DNA from: a virus
Reading direction: 5' to 3' (one strand)
DNA length: 64,000 bases
Virus record (IMG/VR): IMGVR_UViG_3300025585_000041
Coordinates: 1-64,000 of that record
The position numbers and the translations under genes were made by a program. The notes beneath the pieces are model-generated. The model was not told where the DNA came from. It saw nothing but the letters and a program-made list of their open reading frames with translations, and did not search any database. Below, piece by piece: positions 52,300 to 60,407 of this stretch (positions within the stretch are counted from its first letter, which is position 1; each line of letters opens with the position of its first letter).

Positions 52300-52500
52300 A
52301 TGGAATCTACAAAACGTACATTATTAAAGACAGCAAGTTGGGAAACATTCCATCTTGTTGGTGTTGCTGGAGTTATTTACCTATTTACAGGTGAATGGGA
52401 ATATGCAAGTCTTGGTGCGCTCATCTATATTGGTTGGGAAGCACTTGGATACTTTATTCACGAAAGAGTTTGGGCTAAGTTTGGGGGAAAGATTAGATAA
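52300..52500 (+). CDS. Small membrane protein, DUF2061-like
   Basis: 66 aa from the ATG at 52300, which has a strong ribosome site; an in-frame ATG at 52210 is upstream of the promoter. 'ESTKRTLLKTASWETFHLVG' followed by two hydrophobic stretches and 'YIGWEALGYFIHERVWAK' matches the DUF2061 family of tiny inner-membrane proteins of unknown role, also carried by many marine and freshwater phages. Confidence 0.75.
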   Translation: MESTKRTLLKTASWETFHLVGVAGVIYLFTGEWEYASLGALIYIGWEALGYFIHERVWAKFGGKIR

Positions 52501-52601
52501 TGCGTATTAAAATAATTAGATTTATTGCTAAAGTTTTGGGCTATGAACTTAGTGCCGCACCAAGGGGAATCCCTGTTTGGCAATTACGAAAGAAAAAGTA
52601 A
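52500..52601 (+). CDS. Tiny basic peptide
   Basis: 33 aa. ATG overlaps the previous stop (TAATG) and its TAA overlaps the next ATG, so it is coupled on both sides. Sequence 'MRIKIIRFIAKVLGYELSA' then a basic tail 'LRKKK' suggests an amphipathic helix that may sit on the membrane. Support is the coupling alone; no family known. Confidence 0.5.
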   Translation: MRIKIIRFIAKVLGYELSAAPRGIPVWQLRKKK

Positions 52602-52786
52602 TGCCATCTTACGAGTATGATTGTATGGGGTGTGCTACAAGATATACCAAAGTTCGTGGAATGTCAGAGTCAGATCCAGGCTATTCCTGTGAAACTTGCA
52701 ACAAGCCATTAGTTCGTGTATACTCTAACGTAGGAGTTTCATTTAACGGATCTGGTTTTTACACAACAGATAATAGAAAGGTATAA
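52601..52786 (+). CDS. FmdB-type zinc-ribbon protein
   Basis: 61 aa from the ATG at 52601. 'PSYEYDCMGCATRYTKVRGM', then 'CETCNKPLVRVYS', and the diagnostic 'FNGSGFYTTD' ending, are those of the FmdB/putative regulatory zinc-ribbon family. An upstream in-frame ATG (52577) would lie inside the preceding peptide gene. FmdB-like proteins are common in phages of aquatic bacteria; function unproven. Confidence 0.85.
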   Translation: MPSYEYDCMGCATRYTKVRGMSESDPGYSCETCNKPLVRVYSNVGVSFNGSGFYTTDNRKV

Positions 52787-52787
52787 T

Positions 52788-53042
52788 ATGTCTAGTATGC
52801 TTAAACCAAAAGAAGAACTTTGGATTCTTGATGCAACAGATAGATGTGATAGATGTGGGGCACAAGCGTATGTAAAGGTTATTGGTAAAAATAATTCAGA
52901 TTTATTATTTTGTGCACACCATTATAATAAAGCAATGGATAATGCAATAGGTTATGACAATATGATGAAATTTGCTTTAGAAGTTGTTGATGAAAGAAAC
53001 AGGCTGGATGAAAATAGAACCAAGGGAGAATCTTATTCATGA
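52788..53042 (+). CDS. Small zinc-binding protein
   Basis: 84 aa. 'DRCDRCGAQAYVKVIGKN' then 'FCAHHYNKAMDNAIG' gives a C-x2-C...C-x-H-H site, as seen in small actinobacterial zinc proteins (DUF7455-like). Immediately downstream of FmdB and coupled to the next gene by four bases. Probably a nucleic-acid or protein adaptor; actual role unknown. Confidence 0.65.
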   Translation: MSSMLKPKEELWILDATDRCDRCGAQAYVKVIGKNNSDLLFCAHHYNKAMDNAIGYDNMMKFALEVVDERNRLDENRTKGESYS

Positions 53043-53734
53043 TAGTTCAATTTTTTGGAATGGATGAAAAAACAAGAACAGAGATTTCTATAGCATATGC
53101 TGAACGTACAAATTCTTGGCATGTTTTAGATACAGATTTGCCTATGGCAGAACTACAAGCACAGTATGCTAGGTGGCTTAGAACAATATCTATATTTTTT
53201 ACAAAAGACTATAATTCATCAATTGTAGTTAGTGGATATTTCCCAACTAAAGAAGCAAGAGATCAATATAGAGACATCAGTGGTTACATGCATTTATCTG
53301 AAATAAATAAATTTCCAGATATTTCTGTATGGGTTGATACTACAGACAAAAAAGAATTTACTGATAAATTTGGCAAAACTATTGCATGGGAAGAACCAAA
53401 CGAAAATGAGTATGACTTTAGAATTACAAACACTGGAAATGAATATCTAGATGCATTGCCAACTAGGGCTTTTAGTGTAATTAAAGAATATCAAACTTTT
53501 GACTGGAAACCAGAGCAAACATTAATGGTAGGAAAATTTCAACCATGGACAAAAGAAGATTTTCAAAAATATAAAGAATTATCTGAAACAAGAAATGTAG
53601 TCATAGGAATTAAGCATTGTATGGGTATGACTGATGAAGATAAATTGTCTTTAAGACAGGTAAAGGAATTAATTTTAAAAGATATTCCAGATGCTAATAT
53701 AATTGTATTGCCAAATATAGTGGAGGTTGTTTAA
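53039..53734 (+). CDS. Degenerate kinase/nucleotidyltransferase paralogue
   Basis: 231 aa. Its layout mirrors the bifunctional gene at 61046-61807: 'MIVQFFGMDEKTRTEISIAY' aligns with 'MIIQIIGLPGSGKTELAKAL', and 'TLMVGKFQPWTKEDFQKY' aligns with 'TLMLGRYQPWHEGHHALY', while 'ANIIVLPNIVEVV' aligns with 'AMVLRLPNITNIVYG'. The P-loop lysine motif and the HxGH motif are missing, and the protein stops before the 'ISATQKR' motif. It may be a non-catalytic partner or regulator of the intact enzyme. Confidence 0.6.
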   Translation: MIVQFFGMDEKTRTEISIAYAERTNSWHVLDTDLPMAELQAQYARWLRTISIFFTKDYNSSIVVSGYFPTKEARDQYRDISGYMHLSEINKFPDISVWVDTTDKKEFTDKFGKTIAWEEPNENEYDFRITNTGNEYLDALPTRAFSVIKEYQTFDWKPEQTLMVGKFQPWTKEDFQKYKELSETRNVVIGIKHCMGMTDEDKLSLRQVKELILKDIPDANIIVLPNIVEVV

Positions 53735-54150
53735 TGTATATATATAGAGTAAAAAAAATTACTGGTGTTGTGGATGGAGATACTATTGATGTTGATATTG
53801 ATTTAGGATTTAATGTATCTTTTTCTCAAAGGGTTAGACTTGCGGGAATAGATACTCCAGAATCAAGAACATCAGATAAATTTGAAAAAGCGTTAGGACT
53901 TGAGGCAAAAGAATACCTAAAAAATAAACTTAAAGACGCCAAGGAAATAGTAATTAAAACAGAAAAACCAGATTCTTCAGAAAAATATGGTCGTATTTTA
54001 GGCTGGCTTTATGTAGATGGTGATACAATTTCTGTCAATGATTATATGATAGAAAATGGTTATGCATGGTCTTACATGGGAGAAACAAAAATTAAAGATT
54101 TTTCAGTACTTGCAAAACAAAGAGAAAAGTCAAAAAATGCAACAAAGTAA
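53734..54150 (+). CDS. Thermonuclease-like (SNase) protein
   Basis: 138 aa, starting in the previous stop. 'KITGVVDGDTIDVDIDLGF' gives the first active-site Asp, 'RVRLAGIDTPE' the Arg, Asp and substrate loop, and 'EKYGRILGWLYVDG' the second Arg, all in the order of staphylococcal nuclease. No signal peptide, so it probably acts inside the cell, where it could degrade host DNA or RNA. Confidence 0.88.
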   Translation: MYIYRVKKITGVVDGDTIDVDIDLGFNVSFSQRVRLAGIDTPESRTSDKFEKALGLEAKEYLKNKLKDAKEIVIKTEKPDSSEKYGRILGWLYVDGDTISVNDYMIENGYAWSYMGETKIKDFSVLAKQREKSKNATK

Positions 54151-54463
54151 TGATTTTGATAAACTTATTTTATCTGGGGCAATAGAACCTGCTGGCATTG
54201 ATCCAGAGACTGGTGAAATGCTTTATAGTTTTACTAAAAAATTAAAACATGTTCATCCCGCCCTACACAGAGAGGTAAATAATATGTTTTCTCAACAAGT
54301 TATGGATTTATGGGAAAAGGGTATGGTAGATATGGATCCTACTGAAGTAAATCCACTTATTAGATTAACACCAAAGGCCTTTAATTTAAAATTAATTAAG
54401 CAGTTAGACAAAGAAACATCACATACTTTAAAAGAAATAAAAAGAACCTTGTATAACAAGTAG
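54137..54463 (+). CDS. Hypothetical protein
   Basis: 108 aa from the ATG at 54137, overlapping the nuclease end by 14 bases; an earlier in-frame ATG (54056) is deep in that gene. 'GAIEPAGIDPETGEMLYSFT' followed by a helical C-terminal half. It resembles small phage proteins of unknown function. Last gene before a new -10. Confidence 0.6.
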   Translation: MQQSNDFDKLILSGAIEPAGIDPETGEMLYSFTKKLKHVHPALHREVNNMFSQQVMDLWEKGMVDMDPTEVNPLIRLTPKAFNLKLIKQLDKETSHTLKEIKRTLYNK

Positions 54464-54481
54464 TATAATAGTTCTATTATG
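54464..54481 (+). promoter_or_regulatory. -10 box nine bases before a start codon
   Basis: TATAAT at 54464-54469 and ATG at 54479 leave nine bases between, so any leader would be only two or three bases long. There is no clear -35, no TG extension and no ribosome site. Confidence 0.4.
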
Positions 54482-54904
54482 AAGTACTTAGTGGGGTTTT
54501 TTAGTTCTTTTTTATTGATTTATGTTTTGTTTAAACTTCAAATAAAAAATGATATTTTTAAAGAGCCAAAAATAAAAAAAATTAAATACAGTCAAAGCCA
54601 TATACATTCTATAGTGCTTCCTTTATTACCAAAAAACACAAAAAGAAATAATAGAAAAAAATCTCAGGCATCTATTCATGAATCAAAATATAGCATCAAA
54701 GTAATCCTTATGGATAACAATGCTTATTGGATTAAAGATAATGTATTTTATATGGCTGATATGAGTTCAGATGGAATGGTCGATAAAGATACGACTAGGA
54801 TAGTTGACACAATGGCTATGAATAAGGTACAATTAGATAAAATGATGTTCATCATTGATAGGCTTAGAGAGGATACATATGATAGTGGTGGTTCAAGGGA
54901 CTAA
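54479..54904 (+). CDS. Single-pass membrane-anchored protein
   Basis: 141 aa. 'YLVGFFSSFLLIYVLFKLQI' is an N-terminal membrane helix; the rest is basic and Lys/Asn-rich, then a small domain ('VILMDNNAYWIKDNVFYMAD') ending in a helix. It overlaps the next gene by 26 bases. No family recognised. Confidence 0.6.
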   Translation: MKYLVGFFSSFLLIYVLFKLQIKNDIFKEPKIKKIKYSQSHIHSIVLPLLPKNTKRNNRKKSQASIHESKYSIKVILMDNNAYWIKDNVFYMADMSSDGMVDKDTTRIVDTMAMNKVQLDKMMFIIDRLREDTYDSGGSRD

Positions 54905-55229
54905 TGGTTTTAATGATTACCAGGTCTTTTTACGTGCTATTGCTGTTGCTCTTACTAGTTTAAAAAACGATGACAAATACTTTTATATACATAGCGTAGG
55001 TCCTGCAAGGGTAAACTCTATGGCCATGGAATTTGTAAATATTTCAGAAAGAAGTATGAAATCTCGTGGAATTAAAATTAAGTTAATACATACCCCACCT
55101 TCATGGGTTATTGAAAATATGTCTTCTATTGATTATTTTGCTTACCTTGCAACACCAAATGAGGGTAAAGGTAATTTAGTTAAAGAAGCAGAATTAAATA
55201 ATATTGAAGTTGGAATTTTTAAATACTAA
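54879..55229 (+). CDS. Rossmann-like protein, SLOG/DUF2493-like (putative)
   Basis: 116 aa from the ATG at 54879, which has AGAGAGGA upstream. 'MIVVVQGTNGFNDYQVFLRA' is a Gly-rich strand-loop-helix start; 'YFYIHSVGPARVNSMAMEFV' and 'IDYFAYLATPNEGKGNLVKE' look like the nucleotide-binding SLOG fold. Such domains sense or bind nucleotides and occur in DprA, LOG and defence proteins. Assignment by pattern only. Confidence 0.5.
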   Translation: MIVVVQGTNGFNDYQVFLRAIAVALTSLKNDDKYFYIHSVGPARVNSMAMEFVNISERSMKSRGIKIKLIHTPPSWVIENMSSIDYFAYLATPNEGKGNLVKEAELNNIEVGIFKY

Positions 55230-55239
55230 AGGATAAAAA

Positions 55240-55446
55240 ATGTATATTAAGTCATTAGAACAAATGGAAAATATTGTAAAAAATAATAGATCGCTGTTTT
55301 GGTCTGGCTGGGATGTAATGCATAAAACAAAAACAGACAAAGGTAGAACTTCTAAAAATGGTAAGTTTATTAATGGAAAATGGTATATTGTTAATAAAAT
55401 TAAGTTAAACAGAGATGGTTGGTATATACCAGAAAAACTGACATAA
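55240..55446 (+). CDS. Small basic hypothetical protein
   Basis: 68 aa with AAAGGAT upstream. Trp-rich and basic ('FWSGWDVMHKTKTDKGRTSK'), resembling small single-domain phage proteins of unknown function. Confidence 0.6.
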   Translation: MYIKSLEQMENIVKNNRSLFWSGWDVMHKTKTDKGRTSKNGKFINGKWYIVNKIKLNRDGWYIPEKLT

Positions 55447-55447
55447 T

Positions 55448-56023
55448 ATGAAATTTAATATATTTAAAGGTTCAGTTATTACTCTTCCTCAAATATTTAA
55501 TGAAGATTCTGATGATTTTGATACAGCAATTTCATCTGCTAAATCTAAATGTATTGAAAAAGGAATTGATGTAGATACTGAGCCGTTTAATTTTCTAGAT
55601 CCACATATACTTGTTTTAGTAATAAAAGAAAACAATACAAGAATATCTTATTGGGATAATAATATTTTTTCTTTTGTGGTTAGTGGTGTTGTTGGAAATA
55701 TTGGAGATGGATTTTTATTATTAAATTCAACAAATTATACAATAACACATGGCAAAATAGATACATATAAATTTAGAATAGTTAATAAAAAAAATTACGG
55801 CAATGGAGAAAAAATATATAGGGCAGAAATAATTTTTTCAGATAAATATTATTTAGATGTTCTTGCAAATAATAAAGAAGAGGCACTAAATATAGCATAC
55901 TCCATTGGAATGGAAGAATGGGTGCATGAATGGCCTGAAGATAAAGAATTAGATCGATGGCAAAGCACACGAAAAAGTAAATGGGGTAAAAAAATGATAA
56001 AGGTAGTGGAAAAAAATGCATAA
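55448..56023 (+). CDS. Hypothetical protein
   Basis: 191 aa. An alpha/beta N-terminal half, a middle beta segment ('FVVSGVVGNIGDGFLLLNST') and a C-terminal helical, basic part ('STRKSKWGKKMIKVVEKN'). It overlaps WhiB by eight bases. No family recognised. Confidence 0.55.
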   Translation: MKFNIFKGSVITLPQIFNEDSDDFDTAISSAKSKCIEKGIDVDTEPFNFLDPHILVLVIKENNTRISYWDNNIFSFVVSGVVGNIGDGFLLLNSTNYTITHGKIDTYKFRIVNKKNYGNGEKIYRAEIIFSDKYYLDVLANNKEEALNIAYSIGMEEWVHEWPEDKELDRWQSTRKSKWGKKMIKVVEKNA

Positions 56024-56300
56024 AATAAAATGGAAAGATAATGCCAGTTGCCTTGGATATGACACAAATATATTTTTTGATAAATATGAAGAATCTGAGT
56101 CTTTTAGAGAAGCAATAGACAAATTATGTTTAAGTTGTCCAGTCTTAAAAACTTGTTTTTCTGTAGGTGTTTCTCAAAAAGAATGGGGAGTTTGGGGTGG
56201 AGTTTATTTAGAAAATGGTGATATTTCTAAAGAATTTAATTCCCATAGATCAGAAAAAGATTGGAGCAATGTCTGGACTATCCTGACAAATGAAAAATAA
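56016..56300 (+). CDS. whiB: WhiB-family iron-sulfur regulator
   Basis: 94 aa. The four Cys that bind [4Fe-4S] are visible as one in 'DNASCLGYD' and three in 'CLSCPVLKTC' (C-x2-C-x5-C), followed by the 'GVWGGVYL' turn that defines WhiB proteins. The basic C-terminal tail is short. WhiB proteins bind the host primary sigma factor and retune promoters; phage versions can repress host WhiB targets or help exclude other phages. This gene is the strongest sign of an actinobacterial host. Confidence 0.9.
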   Translation: MHKIKWKDNASCLGYDTNIFFDKYEESESFREAIDKLCLSCPVLKTCFSVGVSQKEWGVWGGVYLENGDISKEFNSHRSEKDWSNVWTILTNEK

Positions 56301-57230
56301 ATGTTTGTATACGGAGATTGGAAGCAGCCAAATAAACTAGAGGGACTACATAGAATAAGTGTTCCAAAATTAGGTTATGTATGGCCAATTATGGGACAGT
56401 TAGAAGATAATGAGGAATTTTCTGAAAGACTAATTGAAAAACCTGATCTTCATTTAGTCTTATGGCAAAAAAATTTTTTACATGCATTTTTTAATATGGT
56501 TCAGTACATTTTACACTATCATAGAATAAATAATGATGCTTATTTTGTCATAATGTTTGGATTAGATTATCGTGAAGAAGACAAAGAAATAAATCATGCT
56601 AAGTTTATCTTAAAACTTTTAGATGATAAAAAAATTAAATATGAATTAGTTTATTTAAAAGAAGAGTCAATTGTAGTTAAAGATGCAACATATATGTCAG
56701 TTATACCTTTTTCTTCTTTTGTTTTTAAAGAAGTGTATGACTATTGTAGTACTAAAATAAATAGAGTTAAATCTCCTAATAAAGTTGCCTATTTAGCAAG
56801 ATCAAAAGTTCCACCAAAAGCAGAAAATAGTATTTTTAATGGAAAAGATCAAAATTCTTTTAGAATAAAAAATGATTTAAGGATAGAAGATGAAGAGGTA
56901 TTAATTGAATATTTTAAGCAAAAAGGTTTTGACATAGTTTATCCAGAAGATTTTGCAAGTTTTGAAGAACAAATTATTTATTTTGACAGTGTAAAGGCAA
57001 TGATATGTCCATCTGGTTCTGGCATGGCTAATATGATGTTTTTGCAGCCATCACAAATTGTGGTGGAATTGCAAACCCCAGTATTAATAGGTGGAACACA
57101 ACAAGTGCATCCATTTTATGAAGGTTTTGCTTGGGCAAAAAAACATAATCTTATTACTATTCCACATGAAAGAAAATCAGAGCATATAATAGAATATTTT
57201 GAAAAAAGAAAATTTTTGGAGTATTTATGA
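56301..57230 (+). CDS. Glycosyltransferase, GT61/DUF563-like, copy 1
   Basis: 309 aa, starting at the base after WhiB's stop. 'KVAYLARSKVPPKAENS' , 'LIEYFKQKGFDIVYPEDFAS', 'FEEQIIYFDSVKAMICPSGSG' and 'MANMMFLQPSQIVVELQT' follow the GT61 C-terminal pattern, where the sugar nucleotide binds. It shares this whole region with the next gene. It would transfer a sugar to a glycan or protein. Confidence 0.7.
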   Translation: MFVYGDWKQPNKLEGLHRISVPKLGYVWPIMGQLEDNEEFSERLIEKPDLHLVLWQKNFLHAFFNMVQYILHYHRINNDAYFVIMFGLDYREEDKEINHAKFILKLLDDKKIKYELVYLKEESIVVKDATYMSVIPFSSFVFKEVYDYCSTKINRVKSPNKVAYLARSKVPPKAENSIFNGKDQNSFRIKNDLRIEDEEVLIEYFKQKGFDIVYPEDFASFEEQIIYFDSVKAMICPSGSGMANMMFLQPSQIVVELQTPVLIGGTQQVHPFYEGFAWAKKHNLITIPHERKSEHIIEYFEKRKFLEYL

Positions 57231-58189
57231 TAAGAATGGAACCAAGAAAGCCAATATATTATGATGGCTTATTTAAAATTGAAGATGGATTTAATGCTTC
57301 TATGCCAATTATTACTAAGATAACTCATGAAGAATTTAAGGGCTATACATTTAATCAACATAATAACGGAGATCACTTTTTAGATGATACTAATAGAAAA
57401 AGGATAGTCGTTAGATTTGAGTCAGCATTTTTTCATATATTTTTTCACGTACTTGGTCCAATTTTATATGAATATAAACAAGATAAAAACATTGAGGTAA
57501 TACTATTACATCCAAGCAAAGAAAAAGATATTTTTCATAATAGTGGATTATTTGTAATAAATGTATTAAGAAAATATGGTATTCCGTATAGCGTTGTGCA
57601 AACACATTCTATTTATCCCCCAATAGTTAGAAATTTTTATTATTACGAAGAGACAGAGTTATGTGGAGAATTTATTCGCTGTCTTGATGAGATGGTTGAA
57701 GGATATCGAGATCTTTCTATATCTAATGACAAAAAAATATATGTTTCTAGACAAAAAAAACAAAACATGATGGCAACACAATTACACCAAATGTCACAAG
57801 AAGAAATAGATAAATTAGAATTTAAAGATGATTTAAGAATTGATAATGAAGAATATTTAGAGAATTTATTAAGAGCCAATGGATTTGAAATATGTACCCC
57901 AGAAATGTTTAATAGCATTGAAGATCAAATAAAATATTTTGATAAAGCAAAAATTATAGTTTCATTATCTGGATCAGGACTCACTAATTTGCTTTTTATG
58001 AGAAAAAATACAACCATTATAGAGTTAAGTACAACACAATTACTTAAACAGAATATAGAATTTCATTTTCATTTTTATCTAATATCTTCTTTATTTTCTG
58101 AAAAAATATATGTATCAGTACCAAATGTCACTAGAAAATATGATAAAATAGAAAAAGAACTTGAAAGGTTTATAAAAATATATGACTAA
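57227..58189 (+). CDS. Glycosyltransferase, GT61/DUF563-like, copy 2
   Basis: 320 aa, coupled to copy 1 by ATGA. 'KIYVSRQKKQNMMATQ', 'LENLLRANGFEICTPEMFNS', 'IEDQIKYFDKAKIIVSLSGSG' and 'LTNLLFMRKNTTIIELST' align with copy 1. Divergence is high apart from this C-terminal half, so acceptor specificity probably differs. It overlaps the nucleotidyltransferase gene by eight bases, tying transferases and sugar-activating genes into one unit. Confidence 0.7.
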   Translation: MIRMEPRKPIYYDGLFKIEDGFNASMPIITKITHEEFKGYTFNQHNNGDHFLDDTNRKRIVVRFESAFFHIFFHVLGPILYEYKQDKNIEVILLHPSKEKDIFHNSGLFVINVLRKYGIPYSVVQTHSIYPPIVRNFYYYEETELCGEFIRCLDEMVEGYRDLSISNDKKIYVSRQKKQNMMATQLHQMSQEEIDKLEFKDDLRIDNEEYLENLLRANGFEICTPEMFNSIEDQIKYFDKAKIIVSLSGSGLTNLLFMRKNTTIIELSTTQLLKQNIEFHFHFYLISSLFSEKIYVSVPNVTRKYDKIEKELERFIKIYD

Positions 58190-58910
58190 TATACTTATTC
58201 CAATTGCTGGACTTGGTAGTAGGTTTCCAGTAGACATATATAAAACAACTAAGCCATTAATAAAAATAAATGGAATTTCTATGATACAGCATGCCATAAA
58301 TTCTTTATCTATAAAAGGAAAGTATAATTTTGTAGTTAGAGATAACATATTTTTTGATGAATTATATTCAACATTAAAAAACATTGAGCCAACATGTAAT
58401 ATTATTAAGATTGATAAATTAACAAATGGACCAGCAGAAACATGCTTGATGGCAAAAGATTTTATCAATAATGATGAAGAACTCATAATTGCTAACTCTG
58501 ATCAAATAATGTGGTGGGATTCTGATTTATTTTTACAGGTAGCACGTAATTCAAAATATGATGGAATGATTGTAACTTATACCGCAAATACAGATAAAAA
58601 TAGTTATGCTAAAATAAATAAAAATGGATTAGTTTTAGAAATAAAAGAAAAAGAAATTATAAGTGATATATCATTAAATGGAATACATTATTGGAAACAT
58701 GGAAAAGATTTTGTTGATAGTGCAAGCAAAATGATATTAAATAACGAAAGATATAATGGAGAATTTTATGTAGGACCTACTTATAATTCAATGATTAAAG
58801 ATGGTAAAAAAATTGGAATTTATCACATACCTTCTTTTCAACATAATGCTGTTGGAGTACCTTCTGATTTAGAACTATATATGGAGAAACTATGGAAATT
58901 AGAAGAATAG
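58182..58910 (+). CDS. Sugar-phosphate nucleotidyltransferase
   Basis: 242 aa. 'NILIPIAGLGSRFPVDIY' carries the G-x-G-x-R loop, followed by 'TKPLIKINGISMIQHAINSL' (the conserved Lys) and 'ELIIANSDQIMWWDSDLF' (metal-binding Asp). 'GPAETCLMAKDF' replaces the usual uridine-binding loop. These features are those of RmlA/GlmU-type enzymes that form an NDP-sugar. The missing left-handed helix means no acetyltransferase. First gene of the RuBisCO-like module. Confidence 0.8.
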   Translation: MTNILIPIAGLGSRFPVDIYKTTKPLIKINGISMIQHAINSLSIKGKYNFVVRDNIFFDELYSTLKNIEPTCNIIKIDKLTNGPAETCLMAKDFINNDEELIIANSDQIMWWDSDLFLQVARNSKYDGMIVTYTANTDKNSYAKINKNGLVLEIKEKEIISDISLNGIHYWKHGKDFVDSASKMILNNERYNGEFYVGPTYNSMIKDGKKIGIYHIPSFQHNAVGVPSDLELYMEKLWKLEE

Positions 58911-59215
58911 AAGACTTTACCAGAGGATGGATTATAGGAAACTTTGATCCGTCTTTATTAAAAACAGATAAATTTGAGGTTGGTTTGTTAACTCATAAGG
59001 CTGGAGAAATGTGGCCAAAACATTACCATGAGGTTGCAACAGAATATAATGTTCTTGTATCTGGTAGAATGATAATACAAGGAAAAGAATTAAAATCTGG
59101 AGACGTTTTTGTTTTTAATCCAGGAGATATAGCAGATCCAATATTTTTAGAAGATTGTTCAGTTTTAGTAGTAAAAGTTCCATCTATTATAGGAGATAAG
59201 TATGAAGTTTTATAG
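58892..59215 (+). CDS. Cupin-domain protein
   Basis: 107 aa, overlapping the nucleotidyltransferase by 19 bases and the RuBisCO-like gene by 14. A single small cupin: 'PKHYHEVATEYNVLVSGRM' gives the H-x-H and Glu metal ligands and 'SGDVFVFNPGDIADPIFLED' the second cupin motif. It resembles sugar epimerases/isomerases or sugar-binding cupins next to nucleotide-sugar genes. Reaction unknown. Confidence 0.75.
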   Translation: MEIRRIEDFTRGWIIGNFDPSLLKTDKFEVGLLTHKAGEMWPKHYHEVATEYNVLVSGRMIIQGKELKSGDVFVFNPGDIADPIFLEDCSVLVVKVPSIIGDKYEVL

Positions 59216-60407
59216 AGACTTAGACGACTCTGAAAAACAAAGATGTATAGTTGTAACATATTATATAGAAGTCAATCCTTCACATGGTAGATTAAATGAT
59301 GCTGCATGGGCGCTTGCTATTGGACAAAGTGTTGGTAATCCAAAACAAAGAAATAGTTGGGAAACTGATGATATATTTGAAATGTCATCATGTGTTATTT
59401 ATGATGATGAAGAAAAATTAAAATTAGCACTAAATGGTTTTGTTAAAATTGGTTTTCCAAAAATAAATTCAGATTGGGATAACGATGGTATTTCGCATTT
59501 CTTATGTCAGATTATGGGTGGACAATTAGACATTGATGTATTTAAAGTATGTAGAGTGGTAGATGTTGAATTTCCAGAAAGTGTAAAAAAGAGTTTTCTT
59601 GGCCCTAAGTTTGGTATGTCTGGAATAAGAGAGTTAACTGGACAAAAAAATAAGCCATTGTTAGGCGGTATTGTAAAACCTAAAACTGGAATATCAGTTA
59701 AACAACTAGGATATATAGTTAAAGAGTTAATTGATGGTGGCGTTGATTTTATTAAAGAAGATGAAATATTATCTAACCCAACATTTTGTAGGCTAGAAGA
59801 AAGAGTTGAGCACATTGCTAACATTATCGCAGATTCTGGAAGAAAGGTAGTTTTTGCTCATTGTATTAATGCTGATCCACATGCTATTTTAAATAGAGTA
59901 AAAACAGTATATGAAAATGGTGGTAATGGTGTACATGTAAACTTCTGGAGCGGATTTGGAGCATATAACTCTATACGAAAAATGGATCTTCCAATATATA
60001 TGCATTTTCAAAAAAGCGGGGATAAGATATTAACAAATCCTAGTCATAATTTTAGAATTGATTGGTATGTTATTTGTAAGTTAGCAGCATTAATGGGAGT
60101 AGATACGATACATACTGGTATGTGGGGTGGGTATTTAAGTGATGACGAAGATAATTTAAAAAGATCTATAGATTTATTAAATGATAATAATGTTGTGCCA
60201 GCGCTAAGTTGCGGAATGCATCCTGGCCTTGTAGAGGCTATAAGCAGAAGGTTTGGTATAAACTATATGGCAAACGTAGGAGGAGCCATCCACGGGCATT
60301 CTGGTGGCACTTTAGGGGGCACTATGGCCATGAGGCAGGCTATAGATAAGTCCTATGGTCCAGAATATATTTCTGCTATAGAAAAGTGGGGAATTGTTAA
60401 TGATTAA
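59202..60407 (+). CDS. RuBisCO-like protein (form IV type)
   Basis: 401 aa. N-terminal 'IVVTYYIEVNP' and 'LNDAAWALAIGQSVGN' match RuBisCO large-subunit N domains. In the barrel, 'GGIVKPKTGIS' keeps the substrate lysines (K159, K161, equivalents of K175/K177). 'GGVDFIKEDEIL' keeps the carbamylated lysine and metal ligands (K185, D187, E188). H268 and H304 match H294 and H327, and 'SCGMHPG' keeps S336. E60, N123, R295 and loop-6 K334 are replaced by Q42, a Gly, F269 and Y311. CO2 fixation is therefore unlikely, but enediolate chemistry (isomerisation, tautomerisation or decarboxylation) remains possible. Overlaps neighbours on both sides. Confidence 0.88.
   Translation: MKFYRDLDDSEKQRCIVVTYYIEVNPSHGRLNDAAWALAIGQSVGNPKQRNSWETDDIFEMSSCVIYDDEEKLKLALNGFVKIGFPKINSDWDNDGISHFLCQIMGGQLDIDVFKVCRVVDVEFPESVKKSFLGPKFGMSGIRELTGQKNKPLLGGIVKPKTGISVKQLGYIVKELIDGGVDFIKEDEILSNPTFCRLEERVEHIANIIADSGRKVVFAHCINADPHAILNRVKTVYENGGNGVHVNFWSGFGAYNSIRKMDLPIYMHFQKSGDKILTNPSHNFRIDWYVICKLAALMGVDTIHTGMWGGYLSDDEDNLKRSIDLLNDNNVVPALSCGMHPGLVEAISRRFGINYMANVGGAIHGHSGGTLGGTMAMRQAIDKSYGPEYISAIEKWGIVND

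Noticed and set aside
59202-60407. A true CO2-fixing RuBisCO
   Set aside because: Loop-6 Lys and the E60, N123 and R295 equivalents are replaced, and no phosphoribulokinase or Calvin-cycle gene is nearby.
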